The notes: a model not told the origin generated them from the sequence alone. A DNA stretch of 64,000 nucleotides from Flavihumibacter fluvii (GCF_018595675.2 NZ_CP092333.1:3496001-3560000); one strand, 5' to 3'. Shown: positions 52,704 to 61,426, counted from the stretch's first letter. A program made the numbers and translations.

Positions 52704-54005
52704 TTAAATTGTATACAGCCGTTTATCAAGTAATTTCTGTGCTTTGCGGCCACCTTCGGGAAATTGCATGTGGTGTAATTCAGCAGCTGTTGCGAAAACA
52801 AGATCGGGAACCACCCTCAGGCGGGAACGCAGGAATTCCCTGATTTTGTGGCTTAAGGGTTCCGAAGGTTCATTAACATGTATATGCACGATCACTTCAT
52901 CGGTACCAAATTCATTGGTTTGTAATTCCACTACGTAATCTGTTATTTCAGCAACTTCATGCAATACATCGTATAAGGCAGGCGGGTAAAAGGTGGTGCC
53001 TTTCAATTTGATCATTTGTTTTTTCCTGCCGATCACCGAGGTCAGCCGCGGTGTATTCCGGCCACAGGCGCAGGGCTCATCGATCTGCCTGCAGATATCG
53101 CCTGTTTTATAGCGCAGGAGTGGCATGCCTTCTACGCCAAGGGTGGTAATGGTCACTTCGCCGGGCTGTCCGGGCGCAACGGGTTGGTTATTGTCGTCTA
53201 ATAATTCCAGGACCAGCAGGTCTGCAAGCAGGTGTCCGCCCTTGCCTGCCGAACATTCGGTAAAAGCCGTCTGCATTTCCGTAGATGCGTAAGTGCTCAC
53301 CAGCCTGATGGGCCAGCTGCCGGCAATCCTTTGGCCGAGGCGATTTAAGCGGCCGTCTTCGTGGCGGATACTTTCACCAATACATATCGCCGTTTTCACG
53401 CTTGTAGCAGCTAAACTGACCTGGTTGGCTTCGGCATATTCCACCAGTTTTACCAGGAAGGATGGCACAGCGATAATAACGGTGGGGTTCACCCGCCGGA
53501 TCGTTTCGTATTGCAGGAATGGCGCACCCGGTCCCACCCTAACGAGCCCGGCACCCAGTTGCCGGATACCCAGGTAATAGGCAATACCGGCCATAAACTG
53601 GCGGTCCAGGGTAAGCATCAGCTGGTAAATATCTTCTTTAGAGCCGCCGGCAGAGAGAAAGGAGCAATATTCGTTATAGGACAACCTGGACAAGTCATTT
53701 TCGGTAAGCGCAATGGTCACCGGACTGCCCATGGTGCCTGAGCTGGCCACATATTCTGCGATCTTGCTCTTTGGCACAGATAAAAAATCCCAGTTCCTCA
53801 ATTGCAGGTCTTCCTTGGTGGTAACGGGCAGTTTTTGCAGGTCTTCCAGCGTGCAGATGGTTCCGGGTTGGATCCCATTTGTGGTAAAAAGGTCCTGGTA
53901 AAAGGGGGAATTAGCCGCCAGGTACTGGATGGTCTCCTGCAATTTCTTTTCCTGTAATGCCCTGATCTCTGTTTTTGTTGCAAATGCTATATCGTGCGAA
54001 TACAT
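52704..54005 (-). CDS. Phenylacetate-CoA ligase-like AMP-dependent ligase
   Basis: A 433-residue adenylate-forming enzyme of the PaaK group. The phosphate loop is ASSGTMGSPVTIALTE near residues 88-103, the central YASTEMQTAFTE near 238-249, and the hinge/C-domain segment TSVIGRKKQMIKLKG near 333-347. PaaK-type ligases activate aromatic acids as acyl-AMP and transfer them to CoA or, in aryl-polyene pathways, to an ACP. Directly behind the ammonia-lyase, it is the obvious candidate to load 4-hydroxycinnamate. Cluster order is AcpS, ligase, lyase on the minus strand, with 13- and 53-base gaps. Confidence 0.87.
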   Translation of the reverse strand: MYSHDIAFATKTEIRALQEKKLQETIQYLAANSPFYQDLFTTNGIQPGTICTLEDLQKLPVTTKEDLQLRNWDFLSVPKSKIAEYVASSGTMGSPVTIALTENDLSRLSYNEYCSFLSAGGSKEDIYQLMLTLDRQFMAGIAYYLGIRQLGAGLVRVGPGAPFLQYETIRRVNPTVIIAVPSFLVKLVEYAEANQVSLAATSVKTAICIGESIRHEDGRLNRLGQRIAGSWPIRLVSTYASTEMQTAFTECSAGKGGHLLADLLVLELLDDNNQPVAPGQPGEVTITTLGVEGMPLLRYKTGDICRQIDEPCACGRNTPRLTSVIGRKKQMIKLKGTTFYPPALYDVLHEVAEITDYVVELQTNEFGTDEVIVHIHVNEPSEPLSHKIREFLRSRLRVVPDLVFATAAELHHMQFPEGGRKAQKLLDKRLYTI

Positions 54006-54018
54006 ACTGATGGGTAGT

Positions 54019-54393
54019 TCAATTTTCCAGGATCACGATGGCTGTTGCCATGGAGGCCTGGTGGGATAAAGATACATGGATGCGGGAGATCTGGAATTTC
54101 GCCAGGGTCTCAGCTGTTTGTCCTTTCAGTTGCAGGTTGGGCTGGCCTTTGGCATCGTGTGCAATTTCAATTTCATCGAAGGCGGTGCCGTTGAGCCACC
54201 CGGAACCCAGTGCTTTGAACAAGGCTTCCTTGGCGGCAAATCGGGCGGCATAGTGCTGTTCGGGGTGGCCTTGTTTTTCACAATAGGCGATCTCTGATGA
54301 CGAAAAAACCATTTCCCTAAAGCCCTGGCCTTTGGCAATTTTTTCCGCGATGCGGTGCACTTCAACGATGTCTATACCGGTTCCCAGGATCAT
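54019..54393 (-). CDS. acpS: Holo-ACP synthase
   Basis: A 124-residue 4'-phosphopantetheinyl transferase that converts apo-ACP to holo-ACP. The start motif ILGTGIDIVEVHRI holds the Mg2+-binding aspartate, and ARFAAKEALFKALGSGW holds the second acidic/lysine cluster. The frame is open to 54414; the ATG at 54393 gives the family N-terminus MILGTGIDIVEV. It is the first gene of the cluster and is needed for both ACPs at 41869 and 48640. It may be the only AcpS of the cell, so it could serve the housekeeping ACP too. Confidence 0.92.
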   Translation of the reverse strand: MILGTGIDIVEVHRIAEKIAKGQGFREMVFSSSEIAYCEKQGHPEQHYAARFAAKEALFKALGSGWLNGTAFDEIEIAHDAKGQPNLQLKGQTAETLAKFQISRIHVSLSHQASMATAIVILEN

Positions 54394-54411
54394 GCTTGGG
54401 TTTATTTTGGC

Positions 54412-54419
54412 CAAAACTA
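54412..54419 (-). promoter_or_regulatory. Candidate -7 element of the pigment operon
   Basis: Read on the minus strand, 54419-54412 is TAGTTTTG, matching TAnnTTTG. It lies about 19 bases before the acpS ATG at 54393, so the leader would be about 13 bases. The -33 region has no clear TTG. As acpS is the first gene of the run, this could be the main promoter of the whole cluster, but the evidence is a short motif. Confidence 0.35.
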
Positions 54420-54446
54420 GTCAAATTCTGCGCTGGCGCTTGCATC

Positions 54447-55013
54447 TCATAGGGTTAAGGTCAATACGGTCTCATTTTCAGGAATGTCGAAGGCGGAAAA
54501 CTTTACCGTTGTTCCCGGGAGGCTGGTGTTTTCATGGGTGGTGGTATAGGCCCAATGATAATCATTGAATTGCCGGACCGCCTCACCGGACTCGAGCAGT
54601 TGGCCATCGGGGGCGAAAATGCTGCATTGTACCCTGGCGACTTTATAATTGTCCGTGGCGGTGATGATAAGCTGCTGGCCAGGCCGGCCAGTGTATCCAT
54701 CCACCTGCAGGTTGCTGAGTTCAGGCGGCATTTTAGCGTCGCTGATGGCAGCATGGTAGACGGACTGGCCTTTCCGGGCCAGTTTTTTGTAGACAGCGAT
54801 GAGGTTTTCGTCTTTCCGGGCGAATTGGGCAAAATAGACTGCCCGCTGAAAGGCGGACTGTGCGATGGATTGGTCGGGTGTGGGCTTACGGTTTTTGTCT
54901 ACTGTGGGCCATGCGGCCATGATGGTCTTATCACCGCGCTGGCGAAAAACGACCTGTTTTCCGAACCCGCCGTAGATATTCCTGACCAGGATATTATCGT
55001 TTGAAATAGCCAT
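54447..55013 (-). CDS. Uncharacterised protein of a Bacteroidota-specific family
   Basis: A 188-residue protein starting MAISNDNILVRNIYGGFGKQ with VVFRQRGDKT and PTVDKNRKPTPDQ. From memory this opening is shared by many hypothetical proteins in Chitinophagaceae and relatives. After a helical middle (QSAFQRAVYFAQFA), the C-terminal half reads as a beta-sandwich (NLQVDGYTGRPGQQLIITATDNYKV). No signal peptide, catalytic motif or membrane segment is visible. It lies 33 bases before acpS on the same strand but I see no link to pigment synthesis. The function is unknown. Confidence 0.65.
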   Translation of the reverse strand: MAISNDNILVRNIYGGFGKQVVFRQRGDKTIMAAWPTVDKNRKPTPDQSIAQSAFQRAVYFAQFARKDENLIAVYKKLARKGQSVYHAAISDAKMPPELSNLQVDGYTGRPGQQLIITATDNYKVARVQCSIFAPDGQLLESGEAVRQFNDYHWAYTTTHENTSLPGTTVKFSAFDIPENETVLTLTL

Positions 55014-55061
55014 AATCCAGTATTTAGGTTATACTAAGATAGCAAATTCAAGGCATATTAC

Positions 55062-55116
55062 TTCGTTATTCGTTCGTCTTTCATTCGTTATTCGTTCGTC
55101 TTTCGTTCGTCTTTGG
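55062..55116. repeat. Direct repeat of a 21-nt TTCGTT-rich unit
   Basis: The 21 bases at 55062-55082 recur exactly at 55084-55104 and are followed by a half copy at 55105-55116. The unit is built from ATTCGTT, CGTCTTT and related heptamers. It lies in the 182-base spacer between the uncharacterised gene at 54447 and the TonB receptor. Confidence 0.75.
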
Positions 55117-55195
55117 CTATATATTCCCATAGTGTATTAAGCATGAGGGGAAGGCTAAAGGGACCAGGAGGATGCCAGCAAGGGGGAATTGCTAT

Positions 55196-57403
55196 TTAAA
55201 ATTTAGCGCCTACACTTACAAAGAAAGTCCGGCCATCGGCAGGCAATGCACCCGGTCCGGGATAACCGCCGGCACGACGGGTAAAATATCTTTCATCGGT
55301 AAGATTATTAATGCCTGCCTTAATATTCAGGTTCTTTGAAAACTTATAAGTAGCCGTCAGATCAATAACGGTATAGGCAGGTATTAAACCATTCTGGCCA
55401 TTGGATGAAGGAGTTTGTGTATTATTTGCATCGCTGTACGATTCACTGACATAACTTAACTGTCCCGTCAATAAAAATCCCTTGTAGCCCGCAGAAATTC
55501 CCCCCCGAAAAATATTTACGGGAGCATTCTCCACTTTCTTTCCCTTGGTATTGGCATCCTTATGGTCACCACTATACGTAGCATCGGTGTACCCGTAAGA
55601 GCCGAACAGGATCAAATCGGTTTTCAGGCTTTTGGTAAAGGCCCGTATAGGATTAAATTCAATGTATCCTTCAAAACCCTTACTGGTACTGGATCCTACA
55701 TTAGTGATCAGCCGGTAAGAAGCACCGGCAGGGGTAATAGTGCCTACCCGGTTATTGTATTGTAAATAAAACACACTTACATCGAATTGAAGATAACTAT
55801 TAACTTTTCCGCGATAACCGAGGTCAAAATTATAGCCTTTGGCATCTTCTAAATCCGGATCAACAACATCTGTTGTAGGCGGAGCCTGCAGGTTTGCAAA
55901 TTGAATAGGCCGGTAAGCCTGGGTTAGGTTCGTATATAGTTCTGTTCCTTTTGTAATATGGTATTCTGCCCCTATACCTGCCAATAAAAAACTGCGGCTT
56001 CGTTGGATGTTTTGCAGTAATATTTCACTACCATCAGCAGCATATCCATTTCGGCCTGAGGCTGCACCTTCTAACCATTCGTAGCGTAAACCCGGGATAA
56101 TCAACAGCTTATCTGAGATCCGAAAAATGTTCTCTACAAAAGCTGCTGCATTCCTGGAGTCAAACTCAATATCCCTGGGGAAGTTTCCAATAACGCTGAT
56201 ATCATAACCCGTTCCGGTTGTTCCAACACCGTCAGCTTTCCGGTGAGTGGTACCGGTATATAACCGGATACCGCCAGAAATAGTATTGTTCATTTTACCC
56301 AGAAAGTAATCCGTTATAATCCGGCTTTCCAAACCATAATTGCGGTATTGGTCGAGTAAAACGGTTCGGTTATTATAGTTGAGTGTAGCTGGATTTATGC
56401 TGTCCTTAGTAGTTATAGATTGTAAAAAGCCTACGCTATTCCTATCACCAATAGTTCCAAACAATTTAGTATTCCAGCGCGCCTTTTCACTGATTTGATA
56501 ATTGGCTATAACAGCCGGTGTAGCCCAGGTAATATCGAACCAGTTGCGGCTGCGAAAACTCTGTTGTGCATCCTGCTGCAATTGTTCATCCGTTAATCCG
56601 CCAGGTTGTTGCGTTCGCATGTGCGAAAGCATTACTTCAGCAGTTAATGAAAATTTGTTGCTGAAATTATAGGTCACTGTGCCAAACCCGGAATTTGTGC
56701 TGTACTGGCTGTTCTCGCGCCAGCCATTTCCATTGCGATGGTCGAAAAAAGAATAATAATTAACTTTCCCTTTTTTTCCGCCAACAGCATTAAAACTGTT
56801 GAACAATCCATTGCTGCCAACAGTTTGCTGGGTTTCAAATTCAACCGGCTTATTGATCTCACTGCCATTACGTAAAATATAATTTACCAAACCACCAAAC
56901 TGGGGGCCGTATTGCAAGGATCCTTGTCCTCTTACTATTTCAATGCGTTGCACCGCCTGTAATTGCGGGTTATAATATGCCTCGGGATATCCAAATGGGT
57001 CAGCGGCAATATCGTATCCATTTTGGCGGACATTAAATTCCCAACTGCGATTGGGGCTTAACCCACGGGCAGCAATACCGATTTGAATACCGCTAGGATC
57101 ACTTTCCCAAATATGGATACCCGGTACTTTTGCCAGAACCTGCCGCATGGTATTGTTGACAACATTCCCCTGCACATTATCCAAAACAATCAACGTACTT
57201 TTTTTACCCGCATAAATATTTGTCCCGACTATTTCAGGCATCTGCTGGTAATCGCTTTTGCTGTAGCGGCCCACTACTGTAACATCAGGCAGGTATTTTC
57301 TAAATTTATCGGCAGAGTCAGCGTCAATTTTACCGTTTTGCTGGGCGAAGGAAATTATACCAACCAACAGCATACTATATACCATCCATATTCTTTTACC
57401 CAT
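55196..57403 (-). CDS. TonB-dependent receptor, FecA-like
   Basis: A 735-residue outer-membrane receptor counted from the ATG at 57403, which gives a proper signal peptide (MGKRIWMVYSMLLVGIISFAQQ). The frame is open to 57499. A short periplasmic segment precedes the plug (VVNNTMRQVLAKVPGIHIWES; AARGLSPNRSWEFNVRQNGYDI without ends). IEIVRGQGSLQYGPQFGGLVNYI is the plug core, and the barrel closes with VSVGAKF. The plug resembles FecA/siderophore receptors rather than SusC, and the carboxypeptidase-like N-terminal domain is missing. No sigma/anti-sigma pair or ferric reductase lies near. Ligand: probably a ferric chelate (inference). Confidence 0.9.
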   Translation of the reverse strand: MGKRIWMVYSMLLVGIISFAQQNGKIDADSADKFRKYLPDVTVVGRYSKSDYQQMPEIVGTNIYAGKKSTLIVLDNVQGNVVNNTMRQVLAKVPGIHIWESDPSGIQIGIAARGLSPNRSWEFNVRQNGYDIAADPFGYPEAYYNPQLQAVQRIEIVRGQGSLQYGPQFGGLVNYILRNGSEINKPVEFETQQTVGSNGLFNSFNAVGGKKGKVNYYSFFDHRNGNGWRENSQYSTNSGFGTVTYNFSNKFSLTAEVMLSHMRTQQPGGLTDEQLQQDAQQSFRSRNWFDITWATPAVIANYQISEKARWNTKLFGTIGDRNSVGFLQSITTKDSINPATLNYNNRTVLLDQYRNYGLESRIITDYFLGKMNNTISGGIRLYTGTTHRKADGVGTTGTGYDISVIGNFPRDIEFDSRNAAAFVENIFRISDKLLIIPGLRYEWLEGAASGRNGYAADGSEILLQNIQRSRSFLLAGIGAEYHITKGTELYTNLTQAYRPIQFANLQAPPTTDVVDPDLEDAKGYNFDLGYRGKVNSYLQFDVSVFYLQYNNRVGTITPAGASYRLITNVGSSTSKGFEGYIEFNPIRAFTKSLKTDLILFGSYGYTDATYSGDHKDANTKGKKVENAPVNIFRGGISAGYKGFLLTGQLSYVSESYSDANNTQTPSSNGQNGLIPAYTVIDLTATYKFSKNLNIKAGINNLTDERYFTRRAGGYPGPGALPADGRTFFVSVGAKF

Positions 57404-57636
57404 CAGTTCAATTTTGCGGTGTAAATGTCTGCCGGAATAAAATTTCCTGCTTACGGATATAGGAAAACGATTTCCGAAAAGCGGAAAATCTATCCCCATA
57501 AAATTCGTAGCCTATTGCCCAAGTTTTCATGAACGTAATTGAACAACCAGCTGTCCGTTTATGAACACAGTATAAATAATACCCATCTCTATTTCGATGA
57601 TTATTAATCTCCTGCGTAATGGCATAAGAGTTGAAC

Positions 57637-57654
57637 CAAAAACCAAGGTTTTTG
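57637..57654. promoter_or_regulatory. Palindrome upstream of the ABC permease gene
   Basis: The 18 bases CAAAAACC-AA-GGTTTTTG form two perfect 8-base arms around two bases, ending 31 bases before the ATG at 57686. The rest of the 282-base spacer between the FecA-like receptor and the permease (57404-57685) shows nothing else I can name. The site could be an operator for either divergent gene. Confidence 0.35.
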
Positions 57655-57685
57655 ACCAGATTTCAAACCACCCTCAATTACCGGT

Positions 57686-60073
57686 ATGATAAAAAATCTT
57701 TTGCTTGTTGCGCTGCGCAATTTCAAAAAAGACAAATGGTACAGCCTCTTGAATATCCTGGGTCTCACCATAGGAATAACCTTCGGCATGTTCCTCATTT
57801 TTTACATTAAGGATGAGTTGAATTTCGATAAACACTTCGCGAATGCCAACAGGATCTTCCGCATCAATTCCATCATCAAGGAAGCAGACCGGGATACCAT
57901 GCGCTGGGCAATTGCGCCTTTTCCCTTAGGTCTTGCAGTGGCCAATGATTACCCCGAAGTAGAGGAAGCGGTACGCTTTGTCAGAAGCGGGCGAACCATG
58001 TTTAAAAACGGGGCTACAAGATTATATGAGGATAAAGTTTTTTTTGCCGACAGCAATGTATTCCGTGTATTCAGTTGCCAGTTCATTGAAGGCGATGCTA
58101 AAAACCCCTTGCAGGAACCGAATACGGTGGTGCTCTCAGAATCATCGGCCATCAAGTTTTTCGGCAACAATAAAAAGTACCTGGGCAAAACCCTGGAGAA
58201 TGTGAATGGCAAAGTATATAAAGTAACCGGCGTTATAAAAGACATTCCCAAAAACTCGCATCTCCTTTTCAATATCCTGGTATCAAGGGCATCGCTGCCG
58301 GTGGACTTCGCAAACAACTGGGGTAGTTTTGATTTTTACACCTATGTGCTGCTGAAGCCCGGCACATCGGCGGCGGCTTTTACCGAAAAGATGAAACCCC
58401 TGTATGATAAATACCTCGCTTCCATATTCACCCAGTTCAATATTAAAATAAGGTTCGAAGCGCAACCGATCACCTCCATCCACCTGCATTCCACAACGGT
58501 GAACGAACCGGAAGAACTGGGCAGCATGTCTTATATCTATATATTTTCAGCTGTAGCCTTTCTCATGCTGGTGATCGCCTGCATCAACTATATGAACCTG
58601 ACCACGGCCAGGTCCGCCAGGCGGGCAAAAGAAATCGGTATACGTAAAGTGACCGGTTCAAACAGGACGCAACTGGTGCTGCAATTCCTGATAGAATCCA
58701 CACTCACCGCATTTATTGCACTGCTGATCAGTATCGGGTTGATTGCCATCTTCCTGCCTACGTTTAATACAATCGCCGGCAAATTTATTTCGTTCAGAAC
58801 GCTGTTCCAGCCCGGCACCATTTTAATACTGTTGGGCGTGGTGCTTTTTGTTGGACTTGCGGGTGGCAGTTACCCGGCCTTGTATTTATCGAAGTTCAAC
58901 CCGGTGAGTATATTGAAAGGCAGCCTGAGCAAGGGTTCCAGTAATGTAAACCTACGACGGGCCCTGGTGGTGATCCAGTTTTCCATATCGATGATCATGC
59001 TGATCTGTACCTGGATCGTATATGGCCAGCTAAACTATTTAAAGAACAAAGACCTAGGATTTGACAAGTCGCATGTCTTAACGGCTTCGGCAAATATTGA
59101 CCGGGACATAAGAAGTGCAGTTACTTCTTTCAAGAATGAGATGCGGCAAAATTCAAATGTGGTGTCTGTCAGCACGTCCAGTGGTGTGCCTGGCGCCGGC
59201 ACCAGTTTCAATTTATTCTCTATAGAAACAAAGGACGGCTATGTTGACAAAGGTGTTGATGTGTACAGTGCGGACGAAGATTACCTGAAAACGCTGGGAA
59301 TTAAAATGGCGAAGGGAAGAAATTTCACCGGCCTCAGCGATACTTTGCACAGCATATTAGTGAATGAGCAACTAACCCAGGAATTCGGCTGGGGCGAAAA
59401 TGCGATCGGGAAAAGGATCAAATTCCCCGGTGATACATCCGGCCGGTATTTCGAAGTGATTGGTGTGATGAAGGATTTCAACCAGAAATCGCTCTACAAT
59501 GCCATTGCGCCCCTGATCCTGTTATACAATGCCAATAATAACCTGATCCAATTAAAACTGAACAGCGCGAATATTCCATCAACAGTTGCCGGTATAGAAA
59601 AAACCTGGAAGAATACCTTCCCCGATATTCCATTCGAGTACACCTTCCTGGACCAGGATTTTGACAGCCAGTATGCGGCCGACCAGAAGCGCGGTAAGAT
59701 ATTCACGATATTCTCTGTTTTAACCATATTGATCACCTGCCTGGGCCTGTTGGGACTGATCGCATTCACGACAGCGCAGCGGCAAAAAGAAATCAGCATC
59801 CGGAAGGTGCTGGGCGCCAATATTGGCCAGATCATTCCGCTGGTGACCCGAAACTTTGTGTACCTGGTGGGACTGTCCTGCATTATTGCCTTCCCGGTAG
59901 CCGGTTACTTTATGTCGAAGTGGTTGAAGGTATTCCCTTACAATACGGGGCTTAATGTAAGTCCGTTTATCTTATCGGCACTGGTGGTTTTGCTGATCAC
60001 ACTGCTGACGGTCATTTTCCATACCGTGAAAGCGGCGTTAACGAACCCGGTGAATAGTTTAAGGAGTGAATGA
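57686..60073 (+). CDS. MacB/FtsX-type ABC transporter permease
   Basis: A 795-residue inner-membrane protein with the layout common in Bacteroidota: one helix, a MacB-PCD periplasmic domain (about 45-270), three helices (FLMLVIACINYMNLTTARSARRAKEIGIRKV without ends), then a second helix and periplasmic domain, and three final helices (TCLGLLGLIAFTTAQRQKEISIRKVLG without ends). The two RAKEIGIRKV/RQKEISIRKVLG blocks couple to the ATPase. Members extrude antibiotics, lipoproteins or peptides, or act as mechanotransducers. No MacB ATPase or MacA adaptor is adjacent, so the partner must lie elsewhere. Confidence 0.9.
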   Translation: MIKNLLLVALRNFKKDKWYSLLNILGLTIGITFGMFLIFYIKDELNFDKHFANANRIFRINSIIKEADRDTMRWAIAPFPLGLAVANDYPEVEEAVRFVRSGRTMFKNGATRLYEDKVFFADSNVFRVFSCQFIEGDAKNPLQEPNTVVLSESSAIKFFGNNKKYLGKTLENVNGKVYKVTGVIKDIPKNSHLLFNILVSRASLPVDFANNWGSFDFYTYVLLKPGTSAAAFTEKMKPLYDKYLASIFTQFNIKIRFEAQPITSIHLHSTTVNEPEELGSMSYIYIFSAVAFLMLVIACINYMNLTTARSARRAKEIGIRKVTGSNRTQLVLQFLIESTLTAFIALLISIGLIAIFLPTFNTIAGKFISFRTLFQPGTILILLGVVLFVGLAGGSYPALYLSKFNPVSILKGSLSKGSSNVNLRRALVVIQFSISMIMLICTWIVYGQLNYLKNKDLGFDKSHVLTASANIDRDIRSAVTSFKNEMRQNSNVVSVSTSSGVPGAGTSFNLFSIETKDGYVDKGVDVYSADEDYLKTLGIKMAKGRNFTGLSDTLHSILVNEQLTQEFGWGENAIGKRIKFPGDTSGRYFEVIGVMKDFNQKSLYNAIAPLILLYNANNNLIQLKLNSANIPSTVAGIEKTWKNTFPDIPFEYTFLDQDFDSQYAADQKRGKIFTIFSVLTILITCLGLLGLIAFTTAQRQKEISIRKVLGANIGQIIPLVTRNFVYLVGLSCIIAFPVAGYFMSKWLKVFPYNTGLNVSPFILSALVVLLITLLTVIFHTVKAALTNPVNSLRSE

Positions 60074-60185
60074 GGGGGGGAATATTAACCAGGGGAAAAA
60101 GTTTACGTATTTAATTGATGCTTCCCGCGAAATGGCTGGCAAGCGCGAACGGATTTCAGGGCTTTTTTATTATTCAAGTTATAGG

Positions 60186-60563
60186 CTACATCTTGGACAA
60201 AAAGAAAAAAAACAGTGCTATTGATGCGATAAATAATACCACTACAGTAGCATGGCCAATTCGTCTCTGAAAATTGCTTTCGCTTTTAAACAGGCTGGAT
60301 ATCGCTTTTAACCTTTTTTCATTATCGAAGTATCTTTTGTTCATGTAAACTACCAATGAAACATATCCAAGTATGAAGGCAAAAAATATGACCTTGGGAA
60401 CATGCCCAAATAGTTTAAACATAAATGATCCCAAAAGCGGGATAGTCAGCAAGCATATAGCAACTGATAAGTATAAAATAGCGCTCTCTCTCGCATTCAA
60501 CTTTCTAACCCTGGATACAAGGTCGTATAAATGATAATATAAATATCCGTAGACAACTTTCAT
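60186..60563 (-). CDS. Small membrane protein, function unknown
   Basis: A 125-residue protein with three to four hydrophobic segments: ILYLSVAICLLTIPLLGSFM, VIFFAFILGYVSLVVYM and VVVLFIASIALFFFFL. The loops are basic, with KRYFDNEKRLKAISSLFK. I recognise no family. Base composition is AT-rich compared with the flanking genes. It lies alone between the permease and two other small AT-rich genes. Confidence 0.6.
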   Translation of the reverse strand: MKVVYGYLYYHLYDLVSRVRKLNARESAILYLSVAICLLTIPLLGSFMFKLFGHVPKVIFFAFILGYVSLVVYMNKRYFDNEKRLKAISSLFKSESNFQRRIGHATVVVLFIASIALFFFFLSKM

Positions 60564-60711
60564 TATTCCTTCTTTAAAATAACATCATCATTTGCCCCTA
60601 AAGAGACTTTTATTCCGTCAAAAGCACCAAATGCTCATAGACAAGATAAACGGGATGCAATTAAATGTAAAGTAGTAACCGAGATTATGGTTCAAATGAT
60701 AAAGCTAAATT

Positions 60712-60900
60712 TTATTGCGGAAGCAGATTTCTATCAATCGCCATAGCTTTCACCTCTTCCCAGCTATAAGAGGTTACTATGCCGCGTAAATAAATTTCAC
60801 GTTCTTCCAGAATGAGCTTCTTTCTAATTTCTATAGCCTTATTCCGATTTTGGATTGGCTCATCATCAGCGAAACCATCAACAATTTCTGTGATTACCAT
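60712..60900 (-). CDS. Small acidic protein, antitoxin-like
   Basis: A 62-residue protein: MVITEIVDGFADDEPIQNRN followed by a long charged helix (KAIEIRKKLILEEREIYLRG) and SYSWEEVKAMAIDRN. The C-terminal SWEEVKAMA pattern resembles small addiction-module proteins of Bacteroidota, but no toxin overlaps or follows. It could be a lone antitoxin, a fragment, or unrelated. The coding assignment rests on its composition and a clean start. Confidence 0.5.
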   Translation of the reverse strand: MVITEIVDGFADDEPIQNRNKAIEIRKKLILEEREIYLRGIVTSYSWEEVKAMAIDRNLLPQ

Positions 60901-61073
60901 TTTGGAAGGTTTAAAATTTCAATACGGCTAATTCATTTTCATGTCAAATATATGGGCACTCCGAAACAAAAAAATATCGCCCTAAAAAGCATAACCTTTA
61001 CCGGGAATTTGCAACAGGCATTGATTCTCCAACATCGCACCCTTTACCTCTATCTGTATTTTCCTTCTTGGCA

Positions 61074-61307
61074 TTACCAGCCTTTTGACAATTTTATGAC
61101 CTCATCATGCGTATAAATTTCTCCATTATTGATCTGTTCCATAGCTTCCTTGAGTTCGCTATTATACTGCTCTAAACTACTTAGTGTTTTTGTAGAATCA
61201 CTTGTCTTCAAAAAAGCTTTTAGCATGGTAAGCAGTGGCTTTTTCTGCGTTTCCTCTAACTGACTAAAGAATTTCAAAAACTCCTTATCGATCCTGGAAA
61301 TTGCCAT
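61074..61307 (-). CDS. Small antitoxin-like protein
   Basis: A 77-residue protein counted from the ATG at 61307 (MAISRIDKEFLKFFSQLEE). SLEQYNSELKEAMEQINNGE near residues 49-68 and THDEVIKLSKGW at the end match the architecture of type II antitoxins common in this phylum, usually followed by a RelE/ParE toxin. Downstream on the minus strand only a 30-residue frame starts in the TAATG overlap, which is not toxin-like. The upstream ATGs at 61325 and 61316 would overlap a TAAATTTG promoter-like site at 61330-61323, so 61307 is preferred. Confidence 0.6.
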   Translation of the reverse strand: MAISRIDKEFLKFFSQLEETQKKPLLTMLKAFLKTSDSTKTLSSLEQYNSELKEAMEQINNGEIYTHDEVIKLSKGW

Positions 61308-61322
61308 ATGACTCATTTGCTT

Positions 61323-61330
61323 CAAATTTA
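61323..61330 (-). promoter_or_regulatory. Candidate -7 element for the antitoxin-like gene
   Basis: Minus-strand bases 61330-61323 read TAAATTTG, matching TAnnTTTG, with a TTG on that strand at 61356-61354 and a 23-base spacer, slightly long. Transcription would start near 61317, ten bases before the ATG at 61307. Confidence 0.35.
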
Positions 61331-61426
61331 CTTTATTTCCTAGTTTATGGCTTCAAAGCTCTATAAGGCAATTAAAACTGCATGAATTACAAGTTTCCTG
61401 GTACCCGTATTTTAACTGTATATTTT

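Noticed and set aside
60968-61066. Possible toxin gene following the antitoxin-like gene at 61074
   Set aside because: The frame starting in the TAATG overlap encodes only about 30 residues without any RelE/ParE/HigB feature.
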